From positions 6,111,731 through 6,175,730 of the forward strand of contig NW_024881283.1 in the NCBI RefSeq assembly GCF_018691265.1: a stretch of 64,000 nucleotides of DNA, written 5' to 3'. Below are positions 38,301-52,899 of this stretch, piece after piece (within the stretch, counting starts at the first letter, position 1; each line of letters begins with the position of its first letter). Origin of the DNA: Tyto alba (Eukaryota > Chordata > Aves > Strigiformes > Tytonidae). A program made the position numbers and the translations under genes. The notes beneath the pieces are model-generated. The model did no database searches and had not been told where the DNA came from. It was given only the letters and a program-made list of their open reading frames with translations.

Positions 38301-41300
38301 CTGTCACCATCAGCAGTGCTGATTTGGCTGAGAGCAGAAGGCCAGGATGAGGTGTAAAGGAAACCTCCCTTCGACTTCAGGAGCTTTGTTTTACTGTAAA
38401 ACTGTGATCTAGAACAAAGATATTTCAGGTAAATGATTTACCTAAAAGGAATGGGTGCTTCAACTAATGCTGTGTTTCTTCAGTGCTCACCCCTCAGTTT
38501 AGCACACAAAGTGGCAGGCACAGCAGAATTCACTGCCAGAAAAAGCCTCTGACAGGCTGAATTGCAAACTCAAGAAATTTTCACAAAGAACTGGAACACG
38601 CTGCACCGCTTTGCTACAACACGTGTGTGCACAGTGAAGGCAACCTGGAACATCTACACTCACCTGGCTCTGTATCAAGTATTTAACCAAAGATTAAATC
38701 TAGTCCAGCCCATTGTAGCAGTCTCCAAAACCAACAATCGATTCATTGTTAAGCAAGTTAATAAAGGGCCAAGCAGCACCCTCCATAGTTAAAGAGACTA
38801 AGTGATTTTGCATCATGGCATCATGGCAGTTAGCCTCAAGTTTTGCTAAATCCAAGCTGCTTCTCCTATCCTTTTCTGTGTGGTTTCCTACTGGAAAGCT
38901 TTCCTTTGTTGTTTAACAGCAGGAGCTGTGCCCTTTAAAGGCCATTGTTGCCAAACTAAAACCGCATGTTCTTTCTTGTGGGCAGAAAAATCCAGTTTTC
39001 AAGCCACTATATCTTTCTGGTACTGGGCTGGCTTATGCGGATGCCTTTTGGAGAGATGGGGAAGGCAGAGGGAACAGCTGGGCAACTGAGCCTACACACC
39101 TAGGAATTCCCATCCCACCCAGAATCTGGTTAATTTATGCAAAAAAGTTCCCACCGCAGGTTTCATCGGTTTGCACAAAGTTGATGTTCACTTGAGTCAG
39201 TGTCTTGCAGCACAGCAGACTATCTCCAAGAAGAAAGAGGAATAAAATAGATGAAAAGGAGCATCGGCTCGCTCCAGGCTGCATGCCAGGGCAGGGAAGA
39301 ACAGCTCCCTGGAAAGTCAGCTTTGTTCCAGGGCTTAGAGGTGGTGCATAAAGCACGTTTCTGCCAAGATGCACCATTTAAAGATTAGAGGAGGGCAGCT
39401 TCAGATTGCAGGATCGTGTTGGAATACAGTAAATGTTTCTACATTGAGAGACAAATACTCTTCCCCTCAAGTATGGGTAGGAAGTATTAAATGTATGAGT
39501 GGATGCACTTAAAGGATCTAGAAAGTGCTTAAAAAAGCCTGGAGTATAGATTACAGGCGATGCTGCAAATACAAACAGTGCAGCCTTGGGAAAAAGCATC
39601 AGTGCAGCATGAGCCTAAACTCCAGAAAGAGCCTGAGAAATGGACTGAACCACAGAAAGAGCTGTCACAAGAAACACAGCCAGCCCAACTGCACGCTGAC
39701 CTCCATCAGGTCGTGAGCTCTCCCTCATTTCAAGCATTTACCAGATTTTCATTCCCTAGAAGTCTTAGTGAAAAGAAGACACAACTAAAAATAGAGGAGC
39801 GTGCTCACAGAGAGCTCGACTCCCTGCCCCTTGTTAATAAATTCCAGGAGACGCTGCTGGAAACCTCTATGTTTGGGCAGCAGGAGGAAGTTCAAGCCCT
39901 TGCGCCAGCCTCCTAAACCAAACACGAACAGCCAGCTTGGCCAGAGACACAGCTGTCACTTCAGCAGGGGACAAGCTCAGCTATGCAGCCTTTGTTGAAA
40001 TAAACCCAAAAATAACAGTCAGTGCCACCTAGGGACCAGTGCTAAGGCAGGGAGGCAGAAGAGCCATACCACAAACAAAGGATGTCAGGGGCTGATTTAC
40101 TCCTTGCATAGATGAGAAGTCAAACTGCAACGAGGAAAGGCTCTGGTCTATTTAAATAATACCAGGTGGGTGCTTTTTGAACTGCAACTTCTCCCCAGAG
40201 GGGCACCAGTGAGGCAAAGCTTTCACAAGGGGCTGCTCAAGCCCAGAGTTAACTCCATGCTGTTACGCTCTCAGTTTGGGCAAAGAGCATCCCTTGGCTT
40301 CAAAATCCTCAGAGCTCGCTGGTTCAGGGAAGGAAAGTTTCAAGATGAGGGTTTATTTAGGATTGATGTGTACAGCACCAAGTTAGAGCTAGCTCCTCGG
40401 TGGAGAGCCCTCCAGACTGTCCTAGCACATCGCTTGTAATTCAAAGGCCGGGCAGAAAATTCACCCAAGCCATGAACCCAGCACTAGATAACTGACAGCT
40501 GTTCGTTATTGCAGGCTAGATCTGCACATCAGTGAGGGACACCTGGCAAGACCTAACATTTATTTAATTAAGACATTAGGTATGGAGACCAAATACAATT
40601 TCTAAACAGAGCACGAGCTACCTTATTTCTTCCAGAAACAAGAGTTGAAGCTCTGCACCACTGTTCAGTGCCGCTTCCCCTACCTGCTATCTCCTTGGAC
40701 CTTGCAGGGTTTGTCTTAAGCTACTAACTGGATCAGACTCGTCACCCTGAGTCCTTTCTACAGATGATCCCACAACCTAATACAGCACAGCCAAAGTCTG
40801 CTGAGAGAGGCATTTCTGCAGGTGCGCAATGATTAATTGGTGCACATTTCCGTATCACAAATTTAAAAAGACTTTTCAGCTTGGTTGAAATGCAGTATAT
40901 TAACCTTTGAAACTGGCAGTCATGAATACCAGCTTCAAAAAGATTAATATCAATACGACAAAATCACAGAGGATAGCATCGCATTGCTGACAGTTTTTCT
41001 GGAGCTTTAGAAAAATAAGGCATTTTGAGGCTTTATTTAAGGTCATATCCTTCCATACTCATTTTATAAAGAAAACCCAAAGCAGTTCAGATTTATAGGC
41101 AGAATCCAAGTACTGGGGGGAGGGGAGAGGCAGGGAAATCAGAAGTAGGAGAGGAAAGCTGTGGGTAGGGATGGAGAGACTGGGAGGAGAGGGCTGGAAG
41201 CATGCTTCATCTGAGCTGTTGCCATTGTCACAGTTAATTGCCAAGAGTCATCGTCTCTGAAAAAGATTTGTTACTGAAATAAGTAATATAATTCCATTCA

Positions 41301-44300
41301 GCACATCCTGCAGGTCTGCAGGGGCTGCAAGTTAACACGGTGTACACGGTAAATCTTTTGAGCAAGAGATTGCAGCAACAGTTTCAAGATGCACACTAGC
41401 TGGATCTTACCCCTGCATTCACCACAGACTGCAGCAGAAAGAAGCTAATAATCATTAAGCTGCCATCTTTTATTTCTAATTATTTGTCTCCACAGCAGGG
41501 TTCCTCCAACCATCAAGCAAAAGGGAAGCAAGTCTCAAAGGAGTAACTGTTTTGAAGAGGGCTTGCAGCTGCCACCACATGAATGGCTCTCCAAGAACAG
41601 TAGCAACTGCTACAAACTGCCCACAAAGCTAGGAGGAAAACATCTCTGTTTAGCCTGGTTTTCGATGTTGGTTTTTAGGTCAACTAAAACAGCTTTTCTT
41701 ATGCAACAAGAGATGCAGAAAGCTCACTTGCTTTTGAGTTTTTGCTTTCATTTAATTAGATGGTAATTCAGAAGGCAGCACCGCTATTTTAAACACCACA
41801 ATGAGAACTATTTCACTGCCTTACAAAGCGCTAAAGTGAAACCACTGAGCTAAGCCAGCCCTAGAACTTGACACCGCGTTGGATTCTGATGGTGTCTTCT
41901 GAAGGGGTGGGACAAGTGAAAGTGATACCCTGTTACCACATTTCCAGAAGAGTTTCAAAGCAGAAATCTCACTGAAAGGTGGAAAAGTAGGAGACCTTAT
42001 TTGTTCTTTTTCTTTGAGCTATGCATGAATAAGAATTCAGACAAGACCCAAGTTGACAACCCAACTGCTGTTCAATGGCTTCGCGAAGCAATGCCCTTCT
42101 CTAAGTGACCCATGAATTAAGGGTTAGAAAGAAACAATTTCACAGCTAGGTAAATTTTAAGATCCTAACATGTGGCTCCCAGCATCACCAATGCCAATGT
42201 ATGGCAAAACACAGCCCAGCCATAGCCCCGTTAAGAGGCGCACCGCGCTCACCACCTCCTTTGCCACAAACATAGCTCTGAACATTTTTTCAGCCAGCAC
42301 GCATGACCTCACCTCAGATTTCTTGACAGCCTTCAAAAAATGGCAACGTATGTGAATCTTAGACTGAAGGTCAAGAGCACAACCTCAAATGTCACAGGCT
42401 CCTTTTGCTCCACTTGCATCTTCAGCTTTTTTCTTGACGGTTTCTACCCTCCAGCTTCTCGCAGCAAGTCCTGCCATGGAAGCTGCTGGTGTGTTACTTT
42501 TAGGACTGATGCCCAACACTCTTATCAGACCAGGAGAAGAGATTCATTTACTACAGCTCCCATGCATTTTATGTTTACCTAAGAGATAAGCCAGGCTTAA
42601 AGATGGAAAGGCAACCTGAGCCTGCCGATTTCTCTGCTGGGTGAAGGTCAGGGCTGTCCCTGATCCAGTGAAACTGTACCACACCACCTTTATCTTTGCC
42701 ATCGTTAACAAGGTACCACTTAGCTTTCTTGTTTGCTGACCAAGATTAAGACCAAGTATTCAGCAAGCAACAAGTTTCATCTCGTATCGGGGTCAAAACC
42801 CCAAAAGCCTCTAATAAGCAGGACCATTGAAATGCAATTCTCTACCCTCTGTGCAGTACATGAAAGACAGCAGATTGCTTACACAGACAAAAGTTGTAGT
42901 GAGACTTCTCTGGGGAGAGCAAAGCGGGGGCTGCCCAGGGTACCTGCTTTCCTCAAGGAAGAAAGTCACCCTTGACCAGAGACTTGTCACGCAGCAATAA
43001 TCAGATGGGTGACTGTGTCCTGAAGGTCTGCTCAAGCACGAAGCGGGAAGATCCTGATGCTGTTCACCCCGTCCAGGACACCCTGGCCATGCTGGCACAG
43101 TTCTAGCTGCTGCACATGCCTCTTGCTAACCCTCTCCGACAGACACGCGAGTGAGCGCTTGCGTTTTGCTCCAAACACGAGCTCCCAGCCAGCGCACTGC
43201 CCGCCTGCATTTCTTGCAGCTACGCCTTCTGTGCAAAGGAGTTTTATTCTGCATTCAGATGACCGATGGGTGTTTGGTGGGGACGGGAGCTCAGCACCTT
43301 CGATCAAGGCAGTTTCTGTAGTTAATTAACGACCCTTCTTTTAGGGATTTGGTAGCAAAGAACTACTCATTCAGTACAGCAGACAGCTGCTCATCTTCCA
43401 AATATAGTGCTTCAACTCCTTCTGTGTAAGAACACCAGGTCTATGCTTGGATTTGATTCATCTCTCCTGCCCTCCCCTGTGAGGCATCATATAATAATAC
43501 TGAGTTTAAGAATAAAGCAATCTGTTCCCAGCACCTTCCTCTGCTTTCCCTTCAAGTCTTTCATCAGTGGCTGGCACTACATTGAATGCTTGGGAATGGA
43601 GCAGAGCTGCTCTAAATATGCTCAGTCCTTCCCATTACTAGGAGAGGAGTGGATATTACTGGGGAGGGGGAGACGGACAGGAAAAGGGAAAGCTTAGCAG
43701 GAGTATACTTTAAATTAAAAAAAAAAAAGGTCTGTTAAAACCTTCTGAAGTTTCCAGAGATAGCAACCTCAATGCAGAGGCACCACTGCATCCAGAGAAC
43801 CAACTTTACCGAGCAGACGCCTTCCTTTCCTCTGCTTTGAGCACACACACCTTATTTTGAGAGGCCTTAATACACAAACAGCACCTCACAGCCCTGCTCA
43901 GGGGCAGGCACCAAACCTCTTCTGGGAAGCCACAAGAATCCACCCCACCAGGACGATTTTCCCCCTGTGCAAAGCAGGATCTCCATGAACGCAAGCTGGA
44001 ACATCAGTGCCCACTGCACTTCCCCAAGCTCGACACGCATTTCCCCTCCTCCCCTGCCAGAAGGGCCCCAGGCTCCCCCCCGTGCCCTGCAAAGTGCCGC
44101 ACACCTGCAGGTTTGCAAAGGGGAAGCCAGCCCAGCGCTGCGCTCCGGCCTTCAGAGAGTCCCTTACACAACCACACACAGACTTACCATCAATAGCTGC
44201 CAGGAGGCATCTGGGGAGAAACAGGGTGGATTGCTTTCCACTACCAAAAAAAAGAAAAAAGCACTTGGTGTGCTTTTATGACCAGGTCAGCGCTCCACAG

Positions 44301-47300
44301 CCCAGGCTGGCAATAAAAACTACTGCCGTGGCTTTTTCATGTTGTGAACTTGGCCTGAAATTTGCTATATTAAGTGCTTTTCAATATCCAAAGTCTTCAC
44401 ACACACACAGAGCATAGATCCCACTGTTTGATCACAATCAATGCTCCAGAGTTTAAGACAGAATAAACAGGTCAGTTCATTATTTAAGTCCAGGTGAGTC
44501 ATTTCAGCGATCTCCCCTCACTGATCTAACGAAGCAGGTACTTACCCAGAGATGGGACAGCCGGGCAAACCACGCACGCGAGGCACCAAAATCCATCACG
44601 GGGACATGAACAGAAGAGAAAGGAGAAGAGACACTGGTTAATAAGCAGTTCCAGCTAAACATGAAAATCCCCACGCACCTGCCGGAAAAATCCCTCGAAC
44701 CACAAAGCCAAGTGCTCACACTTGTATTTTACACAAGCGCTGCAAACAGAGTTCAAATAAGCGAACTTTGGTGTCTGACTCTTCCCAGAACTGAAGCTGG
44801 AACCGGACGTTCACGTTGAGCCACTTCTTAGAAATGTAAACACCAAAGAGGGGAAGGAAAAAAAAAAAAAAAAACAAACCAAACACACCACCAAAAAAAA
44901 CATTAGCCTGACATTACTTAACGCTGATAACACAGCGAGCGGTGACGCAGGCGTCCCGTGGCTGCCAGGCTCTGGCAGGTACAGCCCCTGGAGCCCCAGC
45001 CGGTGCCCGGGCAAGGTCAGAGCCGGGCTGGAGATGCAGCGAGCGCGGTGTGGAGCTGCAGACTGGCCCCCTGTGCTCCAGCTCCTCCGGCCTTACATAA
45101 CTTCTCCAAACTTCTGCCGGGGTTGGACAGCCCAGCGCCTCCAGCCCCAGCTCCACAGGGCTCCGGCTGAGCCCTCTAGTGGGCTTTAAAAACTCAGCAA
45201 AACACCCAGAGACTTAATTTAATTAACACACTGCCAGAGGCCTCTAAACCCTAATCCTCTCAACAAAAGGATCATTAACTAAATGAAGAGATTCAAAGAG
45301 AGCAACGGTGCTCTCAGCTGCGGCAAGGCGGGCACACGCCGGGGCCGAGCAGGGTACAGAAATCCAGCCAGACCTCCAGCCCACGCCACAGCCCCACTGA
45401 GGGTCCGGGGACCTGCTCGACACGAGCGCACGGACGAGTGCTCACAGCACCCAGGGCAAGGCCGGCACAGCACCACGCACCTCTCCAGCCGTCCTGCCCA
45501 CCCGAGAGACGGGCGCCAGCCCACACCCGTCCTCTGGGATGCACCGCAATGCTGACAGCCTCCGTCGAGACTGAAAGCCCCAACTGCTGAACCTGGAGAG
45601 GATTTAGCTGGAGTGCTGGTTGGTTTTAAGTGTTATTATCCATCGATGTCAAGAGGCTGGCAAGCAGGTGAAAGAGAGCTCTCCTTTCAAGAGGCGGCCT
45701 CGGTCCTTCAACTGAAGGCTGGGAAAACATCTCTCCGCCCTGCCAGCATGAAGGGTTGCCCTCACTTAAGAGAGGGGTGTATGTTAGCAGACAAATTTAC
45801 AGCGTGCAGGGTGCAGTCTGGTAAGGTGCAGTCAGGGAAAAGCCTTTACAGTCAAAGGTTCCCAGCCCGTGAGCCTCACCCCAATGAGACAGGGGTGGAG
45901 CTTTGGGGTTGCCCTTTCTCTTGGAAAGCCACCTCCAGCTCCTGAGCCACACCGCGGATCCAGAGCAGCTGCAAGAAGCACATCCACAGGACTACGCATT
46001 AGTATGGTGAAGAGGAGCAGAAGAGAGCTTAATTACAGGGCAGGGATTGTTCCCTCTGGGTTTGGATGGCAGCAGCAGCTTCGGCTCACCCGTGCCACGT
46101 GCGGAGCCTGTGGCCAGCGAGATCCTGGTTGGGGCTCTGGATGAGCCACGGAGCCTCAGGCTCACAAATGTGAGAGCCCAAAACAAGGAAGACTTTAGGT
46201 GTTGCTTGCAAAAAAACCTCCTCTGTCAGCAGCAGCCTGCACAGGTCTCTTTGGAGATGCTACTGGTCCCTTGACTTCAGTGCTATAGGTAAGCACCCAT
46301 CTCAGCAGCAGCTTCTGAAGCTCAAATCCAAGCTCCAGCCGTGGCATTCACCAGGGCAGAGACTGCAATAGCTGCTGGTGGGGCAGGCTCATACCCCGGA
46401 AGGCTGACACAACCTGGGGCAGGGCTTTTAGGGTGGCCAGGAGATGCTTTAGCACGCTACACCTCCCCAGACAAGGCAGCCTTCCTTGGAGAGGCCTCAG
46501 CCCTCCCAGGTGCCAGCCAAGCCCATCACAGGCCCTCTGGGTTTGGATGCCGGAAAGAATTCACAGAAGTCTCCATTTTCAGTAGGTGCCTTTTGTCCCT
46601 GCTCCCTCCCTACAGCTTTTCAGGACGTGACTCCAGGATAGAGCTGACGCGTCGCCACGGCCTCCTTGCCTGAAGATGCAGGAACAACTGTTCCCAGAGC
46701 TAATGAGCTGTCCTGCTTTGACCCAAGGCAGTTTTCAGCAGACACAGAATAAGCAGTCCTCTCCATGTTCAACTCCTGGAATAAATCCCAAGAGCTCCTG
46801 TCTCCCCAGCCCAGGCAAGAACACAGATGGTCACAGAGATTAAAACATACGCAGAATTAACCACCCTGTGCAAATGAGCTTCTTCATCCAGCCCAGCACT
46901 GCCAGGTGGTTTGAGGTACAGAGCTTGGATGTGATCATCACGGTTTGCTGAGCTCCGATAACAGCCTCGTATCAACCAAAACAGTGGGCCAGAAAGCCAA
47001 GAAGTTTGAAGGCTATGAAGGCAGTTTGTAGGGGAGGCAAGATGCAAACTGCCAGAACCAGGCAGCTGCCGTAACCACATTTGCCTCCTGCTACAGCAGT
47101 AGAAGAATAAACAGCAGCACCAGGAAAAAGCCCGGCCGCAGCATAGATCAATTCCACACTTGGATATCTTGTGTATTCCCACCGAAAGGCAGCTCGGGTG
47201 GATCAAGCAGCACTGCAACCCCACCGTGAGCCAGCTGCAACTCAACGCTGCTCCGATACCTCCGACTGCTGCTCACAAGGCACTGGGCACCCACAGGCTG

Positions 47301-50300
47301 GCAGCGAGCAATGAGGGAAACCCACACCGGCCCCCGCCGCCTTTCCTAGAAGGATGAAGTCTTGGCACCCGGCTGAGGCACAGGATTTGTCAGCACAGCA
47401 CACCAGGAAGGATCTGACCGTCGCACGGGGCCAAGCAACCTTCCTGAGAAAGGCAGGGGTTTCTCCAGGCTGCCTCCCAGGGAGGAACTGCACCCCAAAC
47501 CCATAAGCACATCAGCATCACCAGTGATGGGTTTAAACCTTTTTACTTTTACTCAAAACCATGGAAAAAAAATCTGAAAGGAGCCGACTTTTTGCCCAGC
47601 CACATCTCAGCTGCAAGTCAGTATTTTTAAGGGACGGGTTTCAAGCTATGCGATGACACAGGCGACCACGTTTGCTGTTAAAAGCCTCCACCTCACATCT
47701 GAGGAAATCCCCCATCTGCCAGCCTGCAGTGAAGCTCCTCGCAGCCACAGATTGGCCGAGGCCGATCCCGACCGTACGGGAGATGCCCACCTCCACGTCA
47801 GACACAGGCACCTCCAGCACAACAGCAACACAGACAGAGAAAATCACGTCACAGCCCAACGCGGCTCAGGGCTGGGCCAGCATCTGTCCTCCACTGCTCC
47901 CATGCTCAGAGCTCGAGCTCACACAGATGCCAGGAGGCGACTCAGTGCTGTTCTGATACAGACCCTCAACGCAGAGAAGGAGCTCCCCTCAAGTTGTGAA
48001 GTGTCCACAAACAGCTTAACCCACCTCCAAGGGTTTTTAGAGAGCAGATATAGAAATACAAGCCCTTAAAGGCTGGTGCTGCCTGGCAAGCAGCTAAACC
48101 ACCGCTGCAATCGGGGGACAGCAACCAAGCAGGGATCAGCTCACGGAGGTCACGTACAGCGTGATAAATGCTGCAAAGCATCAGCTGCGCTAACGCCCTG
48201 GCTACGATGATGCTTCAAGGCATCGGTCTACCTCAGCTCCCACCCATGAGCACAGCTCAGCACCGACACCGGGCTCGCCAGGCTGTGAGTGAGCCCAGAG
48301 CTTCCCCACATCTCCCGTCCCATCACTGCGACGCGCTGGCTTGTCTGCAAGACCTACAAGGTTGCTTTAACGCCTCTTGCAGTCGAAGCTCGGTCGCTCC
48401 AAAGACTCCCCAGCAAGTGTCGAGCCTCACACACACCCCTTGCTCAAATCCAGCTCAGCTCAACCACGGCCAGATGTAATTACCTGCATGAAAGGAGCTG
48501 GAAGCCACCTCTACTAAGATGTATTTGTGCCATCAGACCAGCGTTCCTCCTCCTCTTTTGCTGCTTACCAGGGTGCCAAAACTTGCCTCACGTGAAGTGG
48601 ACCAGCAAGAACTTAACCTCATTCCTTGCTACCAAACGTGGCTTTCCCAGAAACAGCAAGAAGAGGCAGGTTTCTCAGTCACCTACTTACAAACAGGAGT
48701 GGAGAACATTTTAACAGGATTTTCACTTAATTGAGTAGTGCAAGGCGACAGTGGCTTTAGTCTCATTGGCAGAAGGCTTTGGGATGAGCAAGGGTAGGCC
48801 CTGCACCCCAAAACACTTCCCAGGGCCAGGCAACATGCCGCTGTTGAGCCCGCAGGCCGGTGTGGGGCTGGGGTGGTTCCCGACAGCCTCAGCATCCTCC
48901 CAGGTGCCTTCTCCCAGCTGCTCCCAAATCACCAAGCTGCAGGAAGCGGCAGCGATCACCTCCAGCCTAAGGGGCACAGCAAAATAAGACGTCCCGAGCT
49001 CCCTTCCAGCCTCTCCTCCTAAAATCCACAAGCAAGACAGGCAGCTTTAGAGCCTTCCCAGAGCAGCAGGGTCCGACTCACATGAGCCTCAGACAACACA
49101 AAGCCATTCTGACCCGGCGTTTTCTGTCCCTGAGCAGCCACTCGGGCCGGGAGCCCAGATGGTGCCTCTGTGTGTGCTGCCCACGGCGCCCCGTGCCTGC
49201 ACGGCTGATATTTCAGGATTTTCTCGGGGGGCATCAGGAGGGGCCTAGAGACAAACCATGCTAATTGGATAGACGAAGAGTCCTCCGCAGCCCTATAAAG
49301 CTGCAAGCAGCTGCTCAAAACCTCTTGTGAACCACAAAAATAGTTTCATCTAAGGAGCGGGCGTGGATTAAACACCGCAAACGCCCTTTTCTTTTCTCTG
49401 TGCAAAGTGCATTTTTTTTTTCCCCATTGCGGTCCCGAAACAAAAACCAGACCTGCAGATCAAACCAGGAAATTCAGCGAACTTTGAGCACCAACAATAG
49501 CAGGAGGATTTTCCAGACCTTCAAGCTTGTTTTGCAAGTCCCAGATTATGTAAAGCGCTGCTCTGCCATTGTCGGGGAAGCCGCGCTGGCTGCTCGGTGC
49601 CGGAGCCAGCTGGCACCGCGCTGCCCTCCCTAAGCGGGGGTCTTGTGCAACACCACAAATTCCTTCCTAGGCACCTTCCACTGCATCTACTGCCATGCAG
49701 CAGCAACGGCTTTTTATTTTACACCTAATTGTTATGTGATTCATCATCTTCCCAGGGTCTGGGTTTGTTTTCCAGACTGCCATCCTGCCCAGGCGTTAGG
49801 AAGCAGAGTCTCCTTTGTGTCTACAGGGCGGCTTTACCGTGCCGTCGCGGCTGTGCCCAGCGGCGAAGTATCCCTTTCATGGCTTAACTAATCCTTGGCT
49901 TTTCTGCCAGTTGGGATACACTGGAGGGGTGAAGCGGCTACCACTGCTCACACATCCTCTGGGAAGACAATACGAGGGGCTGAATTCATCCTGCACTCAA
50001 TACGAGGGGCTGAATTCATCCTGCACTCAGCGCCCGGCTGGAAAAACCCCGTGGGCACCCCTGAGGCAGGCAGGATGAGAGCCGGCATCCCCGGCTCCAG
50101 GCATGATCCGTGTCCCCTGGCAATGGCCTCGCACATGGTCCCGGTGCATTTGCCTAATTAAGACCTAATGAAGCAGGGAGATCTATTGTGGGCCTGGCAG
50201 GGGAGCAGATGTGCCCCCTGAACCCGGTCGCTGACGGGGGAAGCCTGCTGCTGTCTCCAGGGTGAATCAGCAGGAAAAGCTCAGGCTGGGATGCTCAGCC

Positions 50301-51000
50301 CTGTAAATTCAACACCCTGCTGCTCTGTCAGAGCCAGGGAAAGAAAAATGCTCTGATCATCAGCAGCCTCTAGTGGGGAGAGGCACGCAGACCGGCCCGG
50401 CGCTTCGGACAGACCCCACCAGCCCCCGCCAGCACAGCCTGGCTGTCCTCACCAGCTCAGCCCCGATGCTCACGGGGTGTAAGGGACCCCGAGAGCCGCG
50501 AACCGAACCACCACGGCCCCAGCGGGGCACCCAGCACGCGAGGCTGCTCAGAGGGGTCACCCCCACACTGCTGGCTGCGGCACCTCCCCGCAAAGCCTGA
50601 CCCAGAGCCTCGAACAAATCACTAGGTGAAGAAAAATGAGTAAAAAGGGACAACCGGCACATCCCCGTCCTTCCTGGGCAGCTCACTGAGAGTCAGCTCT
50701 GCGGGCTGCTAGTGGGTGAGTCCCTGCCCCCCACCCGAATCACACCTCCGCCAGCTCCCACCCCGCCAACCCGCAGCATCCAGCACGGCCAAGAGGCAAT
50801 TTGGACCCCAAACTTCCAGCCACCACAGCCTTGAGTCTCTTCCCACCGCTGGGAACATGCAGGCAAGGTAAAACACTGCTCGTCACAGAAAGGACATCTG
50901 CCCTCCGGGGTAGGGCCCATCTGCAGCCTTGCTCCCCTCCTTGGGGAACGGCGGCAGACGGAGCTCAGAAGAAGCTTTGTTATATATTAAATTAGTGACA
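35300..51000. other. EPB41: Long interval without recognised genes
   Basis: If the distal islands at 51-54 kb contain EPB41 first exons, this is EPB41 intron on the minus strand. Otherwise it is EPB41 upstream DNA. GC content rises irregularly from about 43 kb rightward. A 30-bp tandem duplication is at 49968-50027. Open frames of up to about 160 codons on both strands show no domain that I recognise. No tRNA, CRISPR-like array or intact transposon was seen. Confidence 0.6.
49968..50027. repeat. 30-bp perfect tandem duplication, two copies
   Basis: The unit starting CAATACGAGGGGCTGAATTC at 49968 is repeated exactly at 49998. The identity of the two copies suggests a recent duplication, or an assembly slip to rule out. 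Confidence 0.95.
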
Positions 51001-51600
51001 TATCTCCAGAGTTCCCCGCTCGGAGAACGGCTGATGTTTCGCTTACCCTCCGAGCAATCTTCACCCGCCGAGAGGACGGTGCCAGCCCGGGAGGGACGCG
51101 CGGTGCGGAGAGATGCGGCTGCAGGCAATTCCAGCAGCTGCCAGGCTGCGCGCCGGGAGGAGAGCCTCGCCAGAGCAGCACCGCCGCCGATGAGAAGGCA
51201 CTTTCTCTCCTCGGCAGGGTTTCAAACCCTCTCGAGAAGGCCTGAAGTTTCTCTCAAGCGCCAGGCAAAGCCAAGCAAAGGGATGGGGGAGCGCCCCCCC
51301 CCCCCCCCCCCCCCCCCGCAGAACAGCTTGAGCATGACCACGGGGAAGCAGTTGGATGCACGGAGGAACTTTTTGCTGCCGCTGACTCGTCGTTACCATC
51401 ACGACACGCGGAAGCGGCACGTGCCCGGGGGGACACGGACACCCACGTCGACGCACGCCCCGGCGCTCGGGGAAGAGCCCCGCACCCAAGGGGGACACAA
51501 ATTGCTCCACAAGTTTTTGTTTGCCTCCTTTCGGGGATGGGCACGGCGTAGCTGCATCACCCACGGGCACGTTTAGCAACGAGCAGGGCTGCAGGGGAAG
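51000..51600. promoter_or_regulatory. CpG-rich island with candidate minus-strand first-exon donor
   Basis: CpG-dense over about 550 bp. On the minus strand, GCTCGGAGG|GTAAGC gives a strong donor at 51047/51046, so a non-coding exon could run from about 51.2 kb to 51047. A 24-C homopolymer lies at 51294-51317. Long open frames on both strands (215 plus, 172 minus) reflect the GC content. No homologous protein is visible. Confidence 0.4.
51294..51317. repeat. Poly(C)/poly(G) tract, 24 nt
   Basis: Uninterrupted C run on the plus strand within a CpG-rich region. It is prone to sequencing and assembly length error. Confidence 0.95.
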
Positions 51601-52041
51601 GGTTAGGCAGGAACAGGGAACCTCGGTCCCATGTCACCCGGAGCTCTGGCGCAAGTCACTCCCACGGACTAACCAGGTTGCTCCGGCAGAAGGAGGACAT
51701 GGAGGGGAGCATGTGCACTGCTGCCGGCAGCCCTGACCCCGGCTCTTCCGGAGCCGCATCCGTGCCTTTGTTAAAGCCTTAGGAAGGGCGCAGCAGAGGG
51801 GTGGAGCGGGTTTTGGGGTGCACCTTGCAAGAACCTAACTTGCTCCCACGCCCTAAGGCGGCTCCTTTCCCACAGGGCAGCAGAGATTTCCTCCCACCGT
51901 CACCCTTCCCGTTTGCTCCGGCTCACCCTGTCCCGCTGCCAGGCGGTGGCAGAGCAGAGGTGAGGGTGCTGGGGGGGGGGGGCCCGGTGGTGCTCCCCAC
52001 ATCGCCCCACACGCCCCTGAGCAGCCCGACCTCGCGTCGCC

Positions 52042-52049
52042 TGACGTCA
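52042..52049. promoter_or_regulatory. Perfect CRE palindrome TGACGTCA
   Basis: A full 8-bp CREB/ATF consensus inside CpG-rich DNA. It is more isolated than the group of three at 53.7-53.9 kb. Confidence 0.6.
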
Positions 52050-52899
52050 GGGCCGGCCAGCAGCCCCGCTGCAGGCAGCTGCCAACACCGCCCGACCCCA
52101 GACTTCAGCCCCGCACCGGGGCCAGCCCCACAGCCCTGCTACGGACCCCCACGGAGGACAGGGCACCCCAACAGCCGCTCCCACAAACGGCAGAGCAAAT
52201 GTTGATTTTTCTCCAGGTGGGAGCCTTGGCCTAAGTCAATCCTCAGGCAAGGAGGCGGCTGAGGGCAGCGCCGAGCCAAGGCACACCCCTCCATTGCAAC
52301 ACAAGCCCTAAAGATAGCTGCTGTCCCCTGCGACTCCGGCCGGCGGCTCGGACCCCGCAGCACCTGCCGAGCCCACCGGGAAGCGGGGAAGGCAGAAGCC
52401 CCCGGCACGGACTAACCAGGAGGTTCACTGACCCCTCGCCCCACCACGGCTGCGGGAGGGTGAAATTCGGGAAGGGTAGAGATTGCAGGAACCGCTGGGG
52501 ACGCCGAGTCCTGCCGCACGCTCCTCTGGTTGCGACATCAGCGCAAAGCAGCCCCGTCTAAAAGGGGATGTGGCGACATAAATTGCCCCGCTCCGGCTGC
52601 CGCGCCGGGGGGGGGGGGGGGAACGGAGCAGAAAAGTCGATGGCGAGGTTTTAGCGCTGCCCGGTCGAGCGCGGCATCGATCCACGCCGGGACAGGTATC
52701 GACGGGGGGGGGGGGTGGCCCCCCGGCACCCCGCAGCTCAGCCGCCGGCTTCGGGAAGGGTCTCGGCGGGGTCTTGGAGAGAGGGGAAACAGCGGGACCG
52801 GCCCGGAGCGCCGGGCTGAGGTGCGTCCCCAGCGAGCCCCAAATATCGCTGGGAAACCAGAGCCGGACCCAGATGCCACCGCGGGAGCTGTCACCTCCT

